Assembly (NCBI GenBank): GCA_023548195.1
Contig: JAJHZJ010000399.1
Span: 6,391,100 to 6,455,099, forward strand
DNA from: Bettongia penicillata ogilbyi
Lineage: Eukaryota; Chordata; Mammalia; Diprotodontia; Potoroidae
DNA length: 64,000 nucleotides
Direction: 5' to 3'
Shown: one piece after another, positions 1 through 10,057 of the stretch
How the letters are laid out: every line of letters begins with the position of its first letter
How positions within the stretch are numbered: the stretch's first letter is position 1
Notes under the pieces: generated by a model
Told to the model about the DNA's origin: nothing
Seen by the model: only the letters and a program-made list of their open reading frames with translations
Databases searched by the model: none
Program-made: the position numbers and the translations under genes

Positions 1-112
1 ACTCATATATACATATGCACATATATACACTTATGTACATATACTTGCGTATTCATGTGTGCACATACATGTATACATATTTACACATATGCGTATGTAT
101 GCATATATATCA
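1..112. repeat. Alternating AT/TG/CA microsatellite tract
   Basis: The first 112 bases are an imperfect alternating purine-pyrimidine run (tata, catg, cacata words). It looks like a decayed dinucleotide repeat, possibly the internal microsatellite of a retroelement lying outside the window. No gene is visible. Confidence 0.7.
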
Positions 113-197
113 ACTAGTATAGCATGCAAATTCTTAAAGGAGAGGTAAATTTAATTTTGTTTCATAATAAAAGTAATAGAAAGCATCACAAGCTAAA

Positions 198-1009
198 AAA
201 TAGATAAATTGTATCACTTTTGATAAGAGAAATGCAAATTCAAAGAACTGTGAGGTACCACCTCATACCTACCAGACTGGTTAATGTAACAAAAAAACCA
301 GGAAAATGATAAATGTTGGAGAAGACGTGGAAAAATTGGGATTCTATGACATTGCTTTTTTCTGATCGTGAACTGATCCAACCATTCTGGAGAGCAGTTT
401 GGAACTGTGCCCAAAGGGATATAACACTGTGCATACCCTTTAATCCAGTAATATAACTTACTAGGTCTCTATCCCAAAGAGATCACAAAAAAGGAAAAAA
501 GGACCTATCTATGAAAAAATATTTATTGCAGCCATTTTGGGGAGGAACAATATTGGAAACTAAGAGATGCCCATCAATTGGGGACAGCTGAATCCTGTGG
601 TATACGGATGCAATGGAATATTATTGTGCAATAAGACAAGATGAACAGGCAGATTTCAGAAAAACCTGGAAAGGTTGCAAATTGATACAAATTGAAATGA
701 GCAGATCCAGGAAACACTGTACACAGTATTAGCAACATTATGTGTTGAACAACTGTGAATGACTCAGCTCTTCTCAGCAACTCAGTGATCTAAGACAACT
801 TCAAAGACTCATGAAGGAAAATGCTATCCATATCCAGATGAAGAACTGATGGACTCTGAATGTAGTGAAAGTATTTTTTTCACCATTCCTTCTAAAGTTT
901 TTGTTTTTCATTTTGGTCGGTTACTCCTTTCACAAACTGGGACTAACATAAAAATATGCTTCACATGTTAGCACATATACAACCTAAATCATATTGCCTA
1001 CCATTTTTA
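198..1009 (+). mobile_element. L1 3' fragment, left half (split by HAL1 copy H1)
   Basis: This is a 5'-truncated LINE-1 holding the last part of ORF2 and the 3'UTR. It shares landmark phrases with the other L1 3' ends in this window, such as 'tgatccaaccattctgg' and 'gcccaaaggg'. The same landmarks recur at 50680-50740 (+) and inverted at 20460-20520. No frame stays open over any length. At 1009 it is broken by minus-strand H1 and resumes at 3868. The 14-base direct repeat gcctaccattttta (996-1009 and 3854-3867) marks that insertion. Confidence 0.8.
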
Positions 1010-1887
1010 TTCATTCATTCATTCACTCATTCATTCATTCATTTCTTTTCATGATATAGGTTTATTTATTTATTTAACTTTTTACATTCCTTTTCACAAA
1101 ATTTTGGGTTCCAAATTTTCTCCCCTTTTGTCCCCTCTCCCCATCCCAATAAACTGAACATTCCAATTTCCCCTATCACTAATCTGGCCTCTCTTCTATC
1201 ATCCTTCCCTTGTCCCCATCTTCTTTTTTGTCCTGTAGGGTCAGATAACTTTCTATTCCCCATTACCTGGATTTCTTATTTCCTAGTAGCAAGAACAATA
1301 CTGAACAGCTACTCCTAAAACTTTGAGTTCCAACTTCTCCCCATCCCTCCTTTCCCCACCCTTTCCCTTTGGGAAGGCAGGCAATATGCCTTCAATATGG
1401 GCAATATCTGTGTAGTTTTGCAAATGACTTCGATAATAGTCGTGTTATGTAAGACTAACTGTATTTCCCTCCATCCTATCTTGCCTCTCATTGTTTCTAT
1501 TCTGTCTTTTGATCCTGTCCCTGCCCGAGTGTTGACTTCAAATTGCTCCCTCCTCCCATTGCCCTCCCTTCCATCATCCCCCATACCCTGCTTATCACCT
1601 TCTCCCCCACTTTCCTGTATTGTAAGATATGTTTTCATACCAAAATGTGTGTGCATTTTATTCCTTCCTTTAGTCGAATGTGATGAGGGTAAACTTCATG
1701 TTCTTTTCTCAGCTCTCCTCTTTTTCCCTCCACTAAAAAGTCTGCTGCTTGCCTCTTGAATGAGAGGTAATTTACCCCATTCCATTTCACCCTCTCTCCT
1801 CCCACTACATTTCTCTCTCGCCGTTTACCTTAATTTTATTTATGATACGAGCCCATCCTATTCAATTCACTGTGTGCTCTCTGTCTC

Positions 1888-1922
1888 TGTGTGCATGTGC
1901 ATGTGTGTACGTGTGTGTGCAC

Positions 1923-1968
<46 letters not shown>
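1888..1968. repeat. (TG)n microsatellite in HAL1 3'UTR (H1)
   Basis: TG-rich run ending in about 19 pure TG units. It lies about 135 bases downstream of the ORF1 stop, the same offset at which other HAL1 copies carry a microsatellite. Confidence 0.9.
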
Positions 1969-1971
<3 letters not shown>

Positions 1972-2103
1972 CCCACCAACTACCCAGAGATTGAAAAGTT
2001 TTAAGAGTTACAAATATTGTCTTTCCATGTAGGAATGTAAACAGTTCAACTTTGGTAAGTCCCTTATGACTTCTCTTTGCTGTTTACTTTTTTATGCTTC
2101 TTC

Positions 2104-3256
2104 TCATTCTTGTCTTTGAAAGTCAAATTTTCTTTTCAGCTGTGGTCTTTTCATCAAGAATGCTTGAAAGTCCTCTGTTTCATTGAAAGATCGTATTTTC
2201 CCCTGAAGTATTATATGCAGTTTTGCTGGGTAGGTGATTCCTGGTTTTAGTCCTAGTTCCTTTCACTTCTGGAATATCCTATGCCATGCCCTTCTATCCC
2301 TTAATGTAGAAGCTGCTAGATCTTGTGTTATCCTGATTGTATTTACACAATACTGGAATTGTTTCTTTCTAGCTGCTTGCAATATTTTCTCCATGACCTG
2401 GGAATTCTGGAATTTGGCCACAGTGTTCCTAGGAGTTTCTCTTTTTGGATCTCTTTCAGGTGGTGATCAATGGATTCCTTCAATTCTTATTTTGCCTTTT
2501 GGTTCTAGAATCTCAGGGCAGTTTTCCTTGATAATTTCATGAAAGATGATGTCTAGGCTCTTTTTTTCATCATGGCTTTCAAGTAGTCCCATAATTTTTA
2601 AATCGTCTCCCCTGGATCTATTTTCCAGATCAGTTGTTTTTCCAATGAGATATTTCACGTTATCTTCCATTTTTTCATTCTTTTGCTTTTGTTTTATGAT
2701 TTCTTGGTTTCTCAAGAAACCAAGAAACATTAGCCTCCATCTGTTCCATTCTAATTGTGAGAGAAATATTTACTTCAGTGAGCTTTTGAACCTCTTTTTC
2801 CATTTGGCTAATTTTGCTTTTGAAAGCATTCTTCTCCTCTTTGGCTTTTTGAACTTCTTTTGCCAATTGCGTTAGTCTATTTTTCAAGATGTTCTTTTCT
2901 TCAGCATTTTTTTGGGTCTCCTTTGCCAAGGTATTGACCCGTTTTTCATGGTTTTCTTGCATCTCTCTCATTTCTCTTCCCAGTTTTTCCTTCACCTGTC
3001 TAACTTGATTTTCAAAATCCTTTTTGTGCTCTTCCATGGCCTGAGTGCATTGGATATCTATTTCAGATGTTTGGGATACAGAGGCCTTGACTTCTATGTC
3101 TTTCCCTGATGGTAAGCATTGATCTTCCTCATCAGAAAGGAAAGGAGGAAATGTCTGTTCACCAAGAAAGTGACCTTCTATCGTCTTATTTTTTTCCCTT
3201 TTCTGGGCATATTCCCAGCCAGTTACTTGACTTCTGAGATTCTTCTCCACCCCCAC
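2104..3256 (-). pseudogene. L1-type ORF1p relic of HAL1 copy H1
   Basis: ORF1p homologue: an RNA-binding, trimerising nucleic-acid chaperone in the L1 family. The first 193 codons are open from 3256. They hold a basic start with NKTIEGHF, an acidic linker (LSDEEDQCLPSGKD), and a long heptad coiled coil with repeated KEVQK and MEKEVQKL words. The frame is then lost at a quasi-palindromic insertion (2701-2726). The RRM part continues in another frame (LENRSRGDDLKIMGLLESH at about 2570-2630), and the C-terminal domain is broken by stops. The family ATG is probably 3208-3210. In this copy a one-base deletion in an A-run joins the body of ORF1 to an upstream ATG at 3256. H2 shares this feature. 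Confidence 0.85.
2701..2726. repeat. Perfect quasi-palindrome inside ORF1 of H1
   Basis: Twelve-base arms (ttcttggtttct and agaaaccaagaa) are separated by two bases. Sister copies at 17180 and 37800 have the left arm but read on without the right arm. The right arm therefore looks like a templated insertion of about 7 net bases that shifts the ORF1 frame. Confidence 0.85.
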
Positions 3257-3831
3257 CTCACTAGTGCTTGGGGTCTGAGATTCAAATGCTGCTCCCCAGC
3301 CTCAGGGCTTTCAGTGGGGTACATGGCTGTTATTCAGAGTAAGATTAAATTCAGGTTCCCAGGTGAGGGCAGGGCCGCCTCCCAGGCTCCGTTCCCTCAG
3401 GGGTTTATGCTGAGACCTTCAGTAATGGACCTGAGGTCTTTCTTGCTTTGGGAGCTGCTTCCCCTGCTGCTTCCTCCCGAGGCTGCCTGAGTTGTGGAGA
3501 CACCCCACTCCCCTCTCAGCCCGCCCAGAAATCTCTCTCACTGACCTGTGTCCCTGTGGGTGGGGGGACCTTCACGACCGCCGGAGATTCTGTCCCCGAA
3601 GCCTCCTCAGATCTGCTCCTCTCAGGGCCGCGGCCAAGGCAGCGATGGGCTGTGCTCCTGGTCTGGTGCACGATGGATATTTGGGGTCGGTTTTTCAGGG
3701 CTCTCTGGAACAGAAATCTCCTCTACTTCGTTGCTGCATGGCTTCCACTGCTCCACAACCCGTTGGGAGTTGTTTTTATAGGTAATTTATGGACTGTGGG
3801 TTTGGAGCTAGCATGTGTGAATCTTTCTACT

Positions 3832-3843
3832 CTGTCATCTTGG
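3832..3843 (-). promoter_or_regulatory. YY1-like site at 5' end of H1
   Basis: ctgtcatcttgg on the plus strand is one mismatch from the gccatcttgg core seen at the other 5' ends. YY1 binding at the very 5' end of human L1 is established. Function here is inferred from position and sequence. Confidence 0.45.
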
Positions 3844-3867
3844 CTCCTCCCTAGCCTACCATTTTTA

Positions 3868-3962
3868 CACGAGAGTAAAGAAGGAGGGAAAAAATGGAAC
3901 TCAAAATCTTGTTAAATGAATGCTAAAAACTGTCTTGATATGTAATTGGGAAAAAATAAAAT
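3868..3962 (+). mobile_element. L1 3' end, right half
   Basis: This completes the L1 broken at 1009. It runs through 'aactcaaaatcttg' to a terminal aaaaaataaaatac A-rich tail. The joint is explained by the H1 target-site duplication. Confidence 0.75.
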
Positions 3963-4503
3963 ACTGTTAATTTTTAAAGCATATTTACATTACCAGTTTA
4001 TTATTCCAAAGATATTAGAAGTGGTGTTGTATATAAATTTGCACATGCACACAGTTTCTACATTGTCTTTGTGACTTTGAGACTCTTCTGACACTGATCA
4101 AGATATATTTTTGCACTACAATTAGCTACATTTATACACAGATACCAGTCACCAAATTGCAAGCTTTATGTGAACAGGGAATTTGCATTTCCTTTAGCAC
4201 TTAGAGAGTCCTCTGCATATGTTAAGTATTAAAGATGTTTGTTAAATTACATTGAATATACGCAGTGTATAAAGTTTTCCTTTTAAGATAAAAAAGGAAA
4301 AAAAAACTCCCATATTAAGGCAAAAACATATAACTATTGGCATTTAATGATACTATATCATTAATTCTCCTCTGCTTCTCTCTGTCTGTCTGGTTCTTCC
4401 TCTTTCAGACTCATACACACACACACACATACACAAACAGAAACACACACACCCCTATACTTTATATAACCAAAATAATTGTCCTTATCACTATGTCTTT
4501 ATG
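3963..4503. other. No gene seen; short CA repeat
   Basis: A+T-rich unique-looking sequence. A short CA-rich tract lies at about 4409-4452. I see no coding frame, RNA gene or recognisable repeat otherwise. Confidence 0.5.
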
Positions 4504-4757
4504 TGGAAGTTAGGTAACACAGTGGCTAGAGTGCTGACACTGCATTCAGGGGGAACTGAGTTCAAATCCAGCTTCAGATAATTACCAGTTGCCTGAACCT
4601 GGGTAAATCACTTAACCTTGTTTGCCTCAGTTTCCCTATCTATAAAATGAGGTGGAGAAGGAAATGGCAAACTATTCCAGTGCCCTTGCCAAAAAAAACC
4701 CAAAATATGGTCATGAAAATTTGGACTCAACTGAAAAAATCACTGAAGCAACAACAA
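4504..4757 (+). mobile_element. CORE/tRNA-type SINE with RTE-like tail
   Basis: The 5' part reads 'aacacagtggctagagtgctg' in shortened, mutated form. It is followed by a 'gagttcaaatcc' box, 'cctcagtttccctatctataaaatg', then 'gagaaggaaatggcaaact' and a tail ending actgaaaaaatcactgaagcaacaacaaac. The tail order (gtcatgaaaatttgga, ctcaactgaa) matches marsupial SINEs whose 3' end resembles RTE/BovB elements. Such SINEs are thought to borrow RTE machinery. Confidence 0.8.
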
Positions 4758-5839
4758 ACTATATTCTTATCCATAGATTAGTTCATGTCACTCCTTTTTC
4801 TTCTACAGGCCTTTCTGAGGTATAGACAGGAGACAAATTTCCCTGACATCATTTCAAAACTGAGACAGAATAACTGTGGAGGGGGGCAGTATAATGATGA
4901 GCAGAGTACTGATCCAAAACACCTATACTTCAATATTAATATTAACAGAGGGAGAAGGACTTCCAAAATAGTACTGAATGTCCATATTCACATACCCACT
5001 TCATATGGCATTGACTTCAAAGGGGAATGAAAAATTTGATCCAACAGTTACTTTACTATGACTGGCATTAGGACAAGACTCTTTCCTTCTCTAATCCGAT
5101 CTTGTTTCAGAGAAGGAAAGTGGAATTGGTAATTCCCATATCCACCTCCATTATGTCATAATACTGAGAGTCTAAATATTCTGCAATAGTAGACTCCACA
5201 ATATTTCAGGCATGCTCTTAGAATACTTGCTTTCAATCCCTTCCTACTAACAGTAAATTAGAGAAGAGTCATATATAAAATTATACTGTTGGATAACTTG
5301 ATGTTGGTTAAAAATGGAGAGGTCAAATTAAATTCAGGAGGTTTCAAAGTGACTTTCACTTATTATTGAATATATTATTACTCACAATGATACTGAGAAT
5401 GCTGTTTCTCTGCTACTCATCTCCAAGAATGAATTTTTATAAAACTCTGGGATCTCTTCTTTAATAGGATTTAGAATGCAGGAGATGAATTCTGGCTTTC
5501 TGGTTTTTATATGAATAATAGATCGCAAATCAGAGATTTGTATTTTTTGCTCTTATGCAATCACGAGTAAGTAGAAGTTGCACACGACTAAAGTGACAGA
5601 ACGAGAAGTGGAAGAAATTCAAAGGAAAATCCTTACATTCTCAGGTAAGTAGGTGAAAAATGAATTAAATGAAATTTGCCCATGGGCTGTGTTCTGCTAA
5701 AGAGGATTCAAAATTTGGGTCTAAATATTTCCTCCCTTGTAGAGGGTGCTATCATCCCCCAAAAAACAGCTTTTGACAGTAACACACATATAGGAAATTG
5801 CTTTCCATCACTAGATTTTGCAAATGAAAAGAGCCATTT
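4758..5839. other. Unique A+T-rich sequence, no gene seen
   Basis: No recognisable repeat or gene. An open frame at 4785-5030 has no family signature and no convincing splice context, so I do not call it. Confidence 0.5.
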
Positions 5840-6010
5840 TTCATTTTGTTGGTGATGGTGGAGGTGGTCCTTCATTCTTAAAGAGGACCAATAACAATAG
5901 GAACACAATATCTTGACTTGCATGTGAGTTGAATCTGACTTAAATGGACCCCAGAGGCAAGAAAAAGGTCAAAATAAGTAGTGGCCTAAGGTGTAATAGG
6001 TAGCTTTGGC
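5840..6010 (+). mobile_element. Marsupial SINE ('ccttcattctt-aaagaggacc' family)
   Basis: Shares 'ggtccttcattcttaaagagga' with a second copy at 31110-31305, followed by 'gacttgcatgtgagttgaatctgact'. Diverged and lacking an obvious tail. I recognise the core as a recurring marsupial SINE but cannot name the family securely. Confidence 0.65.
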
Positions 6011-6184
6011 CACTTATTAAGGCCTTTCCCTGATCTGTTTGTTGTAGGCTATTCCCATTCAATAACTGAGAGTTAGATAAGAATTGAGAATTCAGTTTAC
6101 CATCACAAAAATATTAATGTAATCAATAATTTCCTTTTCTTTCCAGAAACACTGAGTTGGAAGAACCTGAATGATTTTCTAGAA

Positions 6185-6370
6185 CCCGGGTGGGAAATTT
6201 GCAACCTCAAGACGACATGTGGCCCTCTAGGTCCTTTCAGTGCAGCCCTTTAATTGAATCCAAACGTCACAGAACAAATTCCTTAGTAAAAGGATTTGTT
6301 CTGTCAAACGTAAACTCAAGTCAAAAGGCCATGATCAAAGACCTAGAATGCCACAGATCTCCCATTTCTG
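6185..6370. mobile_element. hAT-like non-autonomous DNA transposon (MITE), copy 1
   Basis: Decayed element with inverted-repeat ends: gggtgggaaatttgcaacct at the left and a shortened version at the right. The internal word aggatttgttctgt is shared with copy 2 at 32604-32810, in the same order relative to 'gccctttaattgaatcc' and 'gacctagaa'. It has no transposase. The right arm appears to have lost about 20 bases. Confidence 0.65.
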
Positions 6371-7699
6371 AACATCTATACTTGATCAACAACATTCCTC
6401 ATAATGAAGGGGAACGCATTATCTCCAGTTCAATCCACTTTGGGATGAACTTGACATAAGAAAATTTTCCTTCTATGCAACTGAGGATGCATGAGAAGAG
6501 GAAATTATTATGTAAATGAAAGGTATTAAAAAGATACACATTGTTATTAGCTATCTCTTGCTCACTTTCATTTTCACTCTGCTTAGGGGTAGAAACTGGA
6601 GTTTTATGCAGAACTTCCAATGAAACTTTTTAATGTAATAATTTATATCCTAGAGAGGAATAAAGTCAATGTCTGAATTATCAGAGAGCCTAAATTATTG
6701 GAATAAATTATCAGTGGTTTATGGAATCAAACTAACCAAGAATTAAAAAGGACCTTAGATATCCCTTCTTAATTTCATAATTTAAATTTTGTAATTTAAA
6801 GCAAATTTCTAAGCTAAATTTTATAAGTTAAATACTCACTTCTGAGGCCAAGTGATTCCTAGATTTGTAATTTCCTGAATGAAATTGGGGAGTAGATTCC
6901 CTTTATTTTCCTATGATCCTCAGAGTTGCTCAGGGATTTTACAACATTATTCATGATTTCAGGAATATAGGGAACTCACAGTGAAGAAACTCACTCTTTG
7001 GACACAGAGAGATATTTACTGTGCAAATTTTAATCTTGGCAAATTGTCTGAGACACTGGTAGACTTAGCAGTTCATCCAATGGCACACAGACAGATGAAT
7101 TTAGGTCTTCTCAACTGTACAATATATACTCTGTACAATACAGACTCACTGCACAGAATTGAACTGGAAGAGAATAGCCAAATAGGATATACATAGTCTC
7201 TAAATCTGATAAAGTAGAATGTTGAAGATGTTTATACTAATATGAGCACAGTCATATGCTAGATATTCACAGAACAGCTCTAGAGTTACATCATGAGAGG
7301 GAGGCCATTTCTTCCACTTACTTATGCAGATGTGACTATGGTCTTTCAACACTGGTATGGACATGACACATGAAAAAGGGTAAGTTATTTCTCATTTCAT
7401 ATCTAAAAGTGTGTAAGAATACCCAGGAGTGAATCATCATCCTTCCTCTATACTACTTCTGAGAAATGGATCAATAGATAAAGTATCACCCCAGAAACAG
7501 AGTGTTGAATCACATGCAAAATTTGAATATATGTGTCTATGGAGTGTATGTATGTGTTTAAAAGTTCTGAAGAATATTTGCTTGTTCTCTTTTCATTTAG
7601 GAATCTGCTTCATCATGTGAATAAAGAACTTGATGTTATTATTGTAACCACTAAAAACATTCAGTTACAGTGTTGTCCAGAAAGAAAATCAACCTAGAA
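6371..7699. other. Unique sequence, no gene seen
   Basis: A+T-rich. Short open frames (6981-7196, 7429-7620) lack any family motif, and I see no support for coding. No repeat family was recognised. Confidence 0.45.
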
Positions 7700-7855
7700 A
7701 TTACCTGAATTCTAGTGGGATCTAGAAAGAGAATTGAATTTGGAGTCAGACAATTTACTTTTATGTTCCAGCTCTTCCACTTCTTTCTTGTGAGATTTTG
7801 TTCAAGTGTGTGGGTCTTAGTTTGCACATTTTTAAAATGAGTCTACCCTAGAATC
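7700..7855 (+). mobile_element. MIR/CORE-type SINE fragment
   Basis: Carries the ordered landmarks 'gaatttggagtcagaca', 'gttccagctcttccactt', 'tgtgagattttgttcaagtg' and a weak 'cagttt..aaaatgag' box, all diverged. An old copy. Confidence 0.6.
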
Positions 7856-8111
7856 AGATATTCTTTACTTTTTTTGGAATGTAGATCCATTCAGCAATCC
7901 ACTGAGGCCTACAGATGATTTTTAAGTATGAAAAGAAAATACAAAAGAAAATCTATGATATTACAAAGGAAACCAAAGGCTAGTGAAAATAAAGATGTAT
8001 TTTTTTCCTATTCAAATTCATGGACTGGCTGAAACATGTCCCTAGATGTCAAAGGTAAGCAATCCTTGAACTACAAGGCCTCTGAGTTCCCTTTCAACTT
8101 GAAATCATATG

Positions 8112-8385
8112 TAACCTTGACTAGACAACTTTCTCTATTCTGTTGATCAGTTTTTTCTTGACTCTTTGTGACTCCATTTAGGGTTTTACTGACAAAGATG
8201 ATGGAGTAGTTTTGCATTTCCTTCTCCAGCTCATTTTACACATGAAGAAACTGAGACAAACAGGTTTAAATAATTTGCCCAAGGTCACACAGCTAATAAA
8301 TGCTCAAACCTAGATTTGAAGTCAGATCTTTCTGATTCCAGGCCTCAACTCTATCCATTGCACTAACTAGTTGCCTCAATTTTCT
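8112..8385 (-). mobile_element. CORE/tRNA-type SINE with RTE-like tail, minus strand
   Basis: Reverse of the 4504 family. On the plus strand it reads 'tgttgatcagttttttcttgactctttgtgactcc', 'tttgcatttccttctccagctcattttaca', 'atgaagaaactgagaca', 'caaggtcacacagcta', 'gatttgaagtcag' and 'tctatccattgcactaactagttgcc'. All family blocks are present in order, so this is a nearly full-length copy. Confidence 0.82.
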
Positions 8386-8809
8386 AGGCTTCATATGTAA
8401 AATGAGAAGGACGAACTATATTGCCACTGAGATTCCTTTCATTTCTACAGTGTCTGTTGTAGTAGCTCTAACATTTTATGATCCTGGAATTATAATTCCT
8501 ACTTTGACAAACACTCACAACACAAATGAAAATCTTGCTTATTAGAATATAATGAGAATTGATACATTTCTTTATCTACTCCATACACCCAGGTAAAATT
8601 TGGTTTACTGATAGAGGAACTACTTTCAGCCCAATTTTATAATGTAAAGTGAAAGTTAACTTTAAGTATCATAGTATTTAAAATTAAAAGGAGACTTAGA
8701 TCAGAAATAATACTGTATTCATTTTCCAGACCAATTCTTAAAAAATGTCCTAACCAGGGTATCAAGGACTCCCTAGATAGTATGAGCAACTTGACAAAGA
8801 TCGAATAAC

Positions 8810-9065
8810 ACATTTGGGTGGATCATTGAATAAAGTACTGAACCTGAAATCAGGAAGACCTAAGTTCAAATTGAGATTCAGACATTTATCAATTGTGTAA
8901 CCTTGAGTACAGTCACTTAACCTATATCTACCTTAGTTTACTATTTATAAAATGGAGATAATAATAGGACCTACCTTCCTGGGTTGTAGTGAGGGTAAAA
9001 TGTTTTGCAAGCTTTTATAGACTATGTAAATGCTATCACCTACTATCAATGCCTGTTATTTGTCC
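8810..9065 (+). mobile_element. MIR/CORE-type SINE
   Basis: Ordered blocks: 'gaacctgaaatcaggaagacctaagttcaaat', 'caattgtgtaaccttgagtacagtcacttaacc', 'ataaaatggagataataatag' and 'gttgtagtgagggtaaaatg', ending near 'aaatgctatcacctac'. This is the MIR-like marsupial SINE arrangement with an extended 3' part. Confidence 0.78.
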
Positions 9066-9980
9066 TATATATGGGAAGTAGGATTCATAATCAGACTTAA
9101 GTTCCTCTACTTTTATATTCTGTGCTAATATACTAGCATATCTTGTCTAGATTTTAGCCTGTTTTTCCCCCGTTAGGATAATTTTAAGAATATTTAAAGT
9201 AGCTTTCAAAAGCGGCTAACTCATCCTCAAGTTGAAAAGAAAATTTGGTGAATATTTGGTACCAAAATGCTATACAACAAATCTCTACAACACAGAGTTA
9301 AACAGAGGGAAAGAATATGAATGGATTTTTTTTCTCCTTTTAGACAATTTTCATTTATGCTTTTATCATTAACTCTGCTTGACAGCTGTGATGCAAACAT
9401 GATTTTCAGAGAGCTTGATAATATATCAAAAATGAGAAAATGAACTCACATCAGTACACACACTTATGGCTACCTTAATTAGATGTGACTGAACTCTTTC
9501 AATTGGAAATCGTCCTTGCATGAGCAAATATGAGGTAAAACAATGTATTCTGCAAAATTATTGACTCAGATTATTGGTTTGCCATTAAAAAGGTGATTGC
9601 TTACATCCTTGTGCATTAAAGTTTTCTTTATTATTTGTTTTTAATTGATTTTTTTTGTGCCCACGTAAGCATTGATTAAGAGAACTAAATCCATATTATA
9701 CTATTTGGAAAGATAGGCATATTCATGAATTCTCATGCATCAGACAGATAATCACTCCTAATTTAACCAGTATTTTTACACAATAGAAAATCTTTAGGCA
9801 GAAAATTAAATTCAACCTGAAAACCATTGAAAAGTGCTAACAACTTCTATAATGTTTATGACTATGGGTTGGGTAAGCATATAGAACATTTTGCTCCACT
9901 TAGTTGTTCCCAGTGGGAAAAAATTAATTTGTAAATTCTACATAAAGTACTTTTTAAAATTATTTTATTTCTACAGTCAC
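9066..9980. other. Unique A+T-rich sequence, no gene seen
   Basis: No family repeat or coding signature recognised. Confidence 0.45.

Positions 9981-10056
<76 letters not shown>
9981..10056. repeat. (TG)n(TA)n compound microsatellite
   Basis: About 17 TG units followed by about 15 TA units. It sits just outside the 3' end of the minus-strand L1 at 10057. Confidence 0.95.

Positions 10057-10057
<1 letters not shown>

Larger units (their letters stand above)
1010..3853 (-). mobile_element. HAL1-like ORF1-only retrotransposon, copy H1 (full length)
   Basis: Full-length minus-strand copy of about 2.84 kb. The 5' end at 3853 carries the ggagccaagatg-type terminus, and one 5'UTR monomer lies near 3345-3430. 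ORF1 occupies 2104-3256, then comes a 3'UTR with a TG microsatellite and an (AAAT)n tail near 1062-1077. Beyond that tail lie about 20 extra bases and a (GAAT)n tract. Exact 14-bp target duplications flank it (996-1009 and 3854-3867). No reverse transcriptase or endonuclease sequence is present, so mobilisation in trans by L1 is inferred. Confidence 0.88.

Noticed and set aside
1760..2032. Open frame with cysteine/valine-rich repeat
   Set aside because: It is a translation of the (TG)n microsatellite and antisense of the HAL1 3'UTR. The same applies to frames at 9891-10171, 36856-37101, 39706-39951, 40623-40954, 54634-55010 and 57004-57355.
4785..5030. 81-codon open frame in unique sequence
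   Set aside because: No motif, no codon signature, and no splice or promoter context beyond chance. It starts inside the flank of a SINE.
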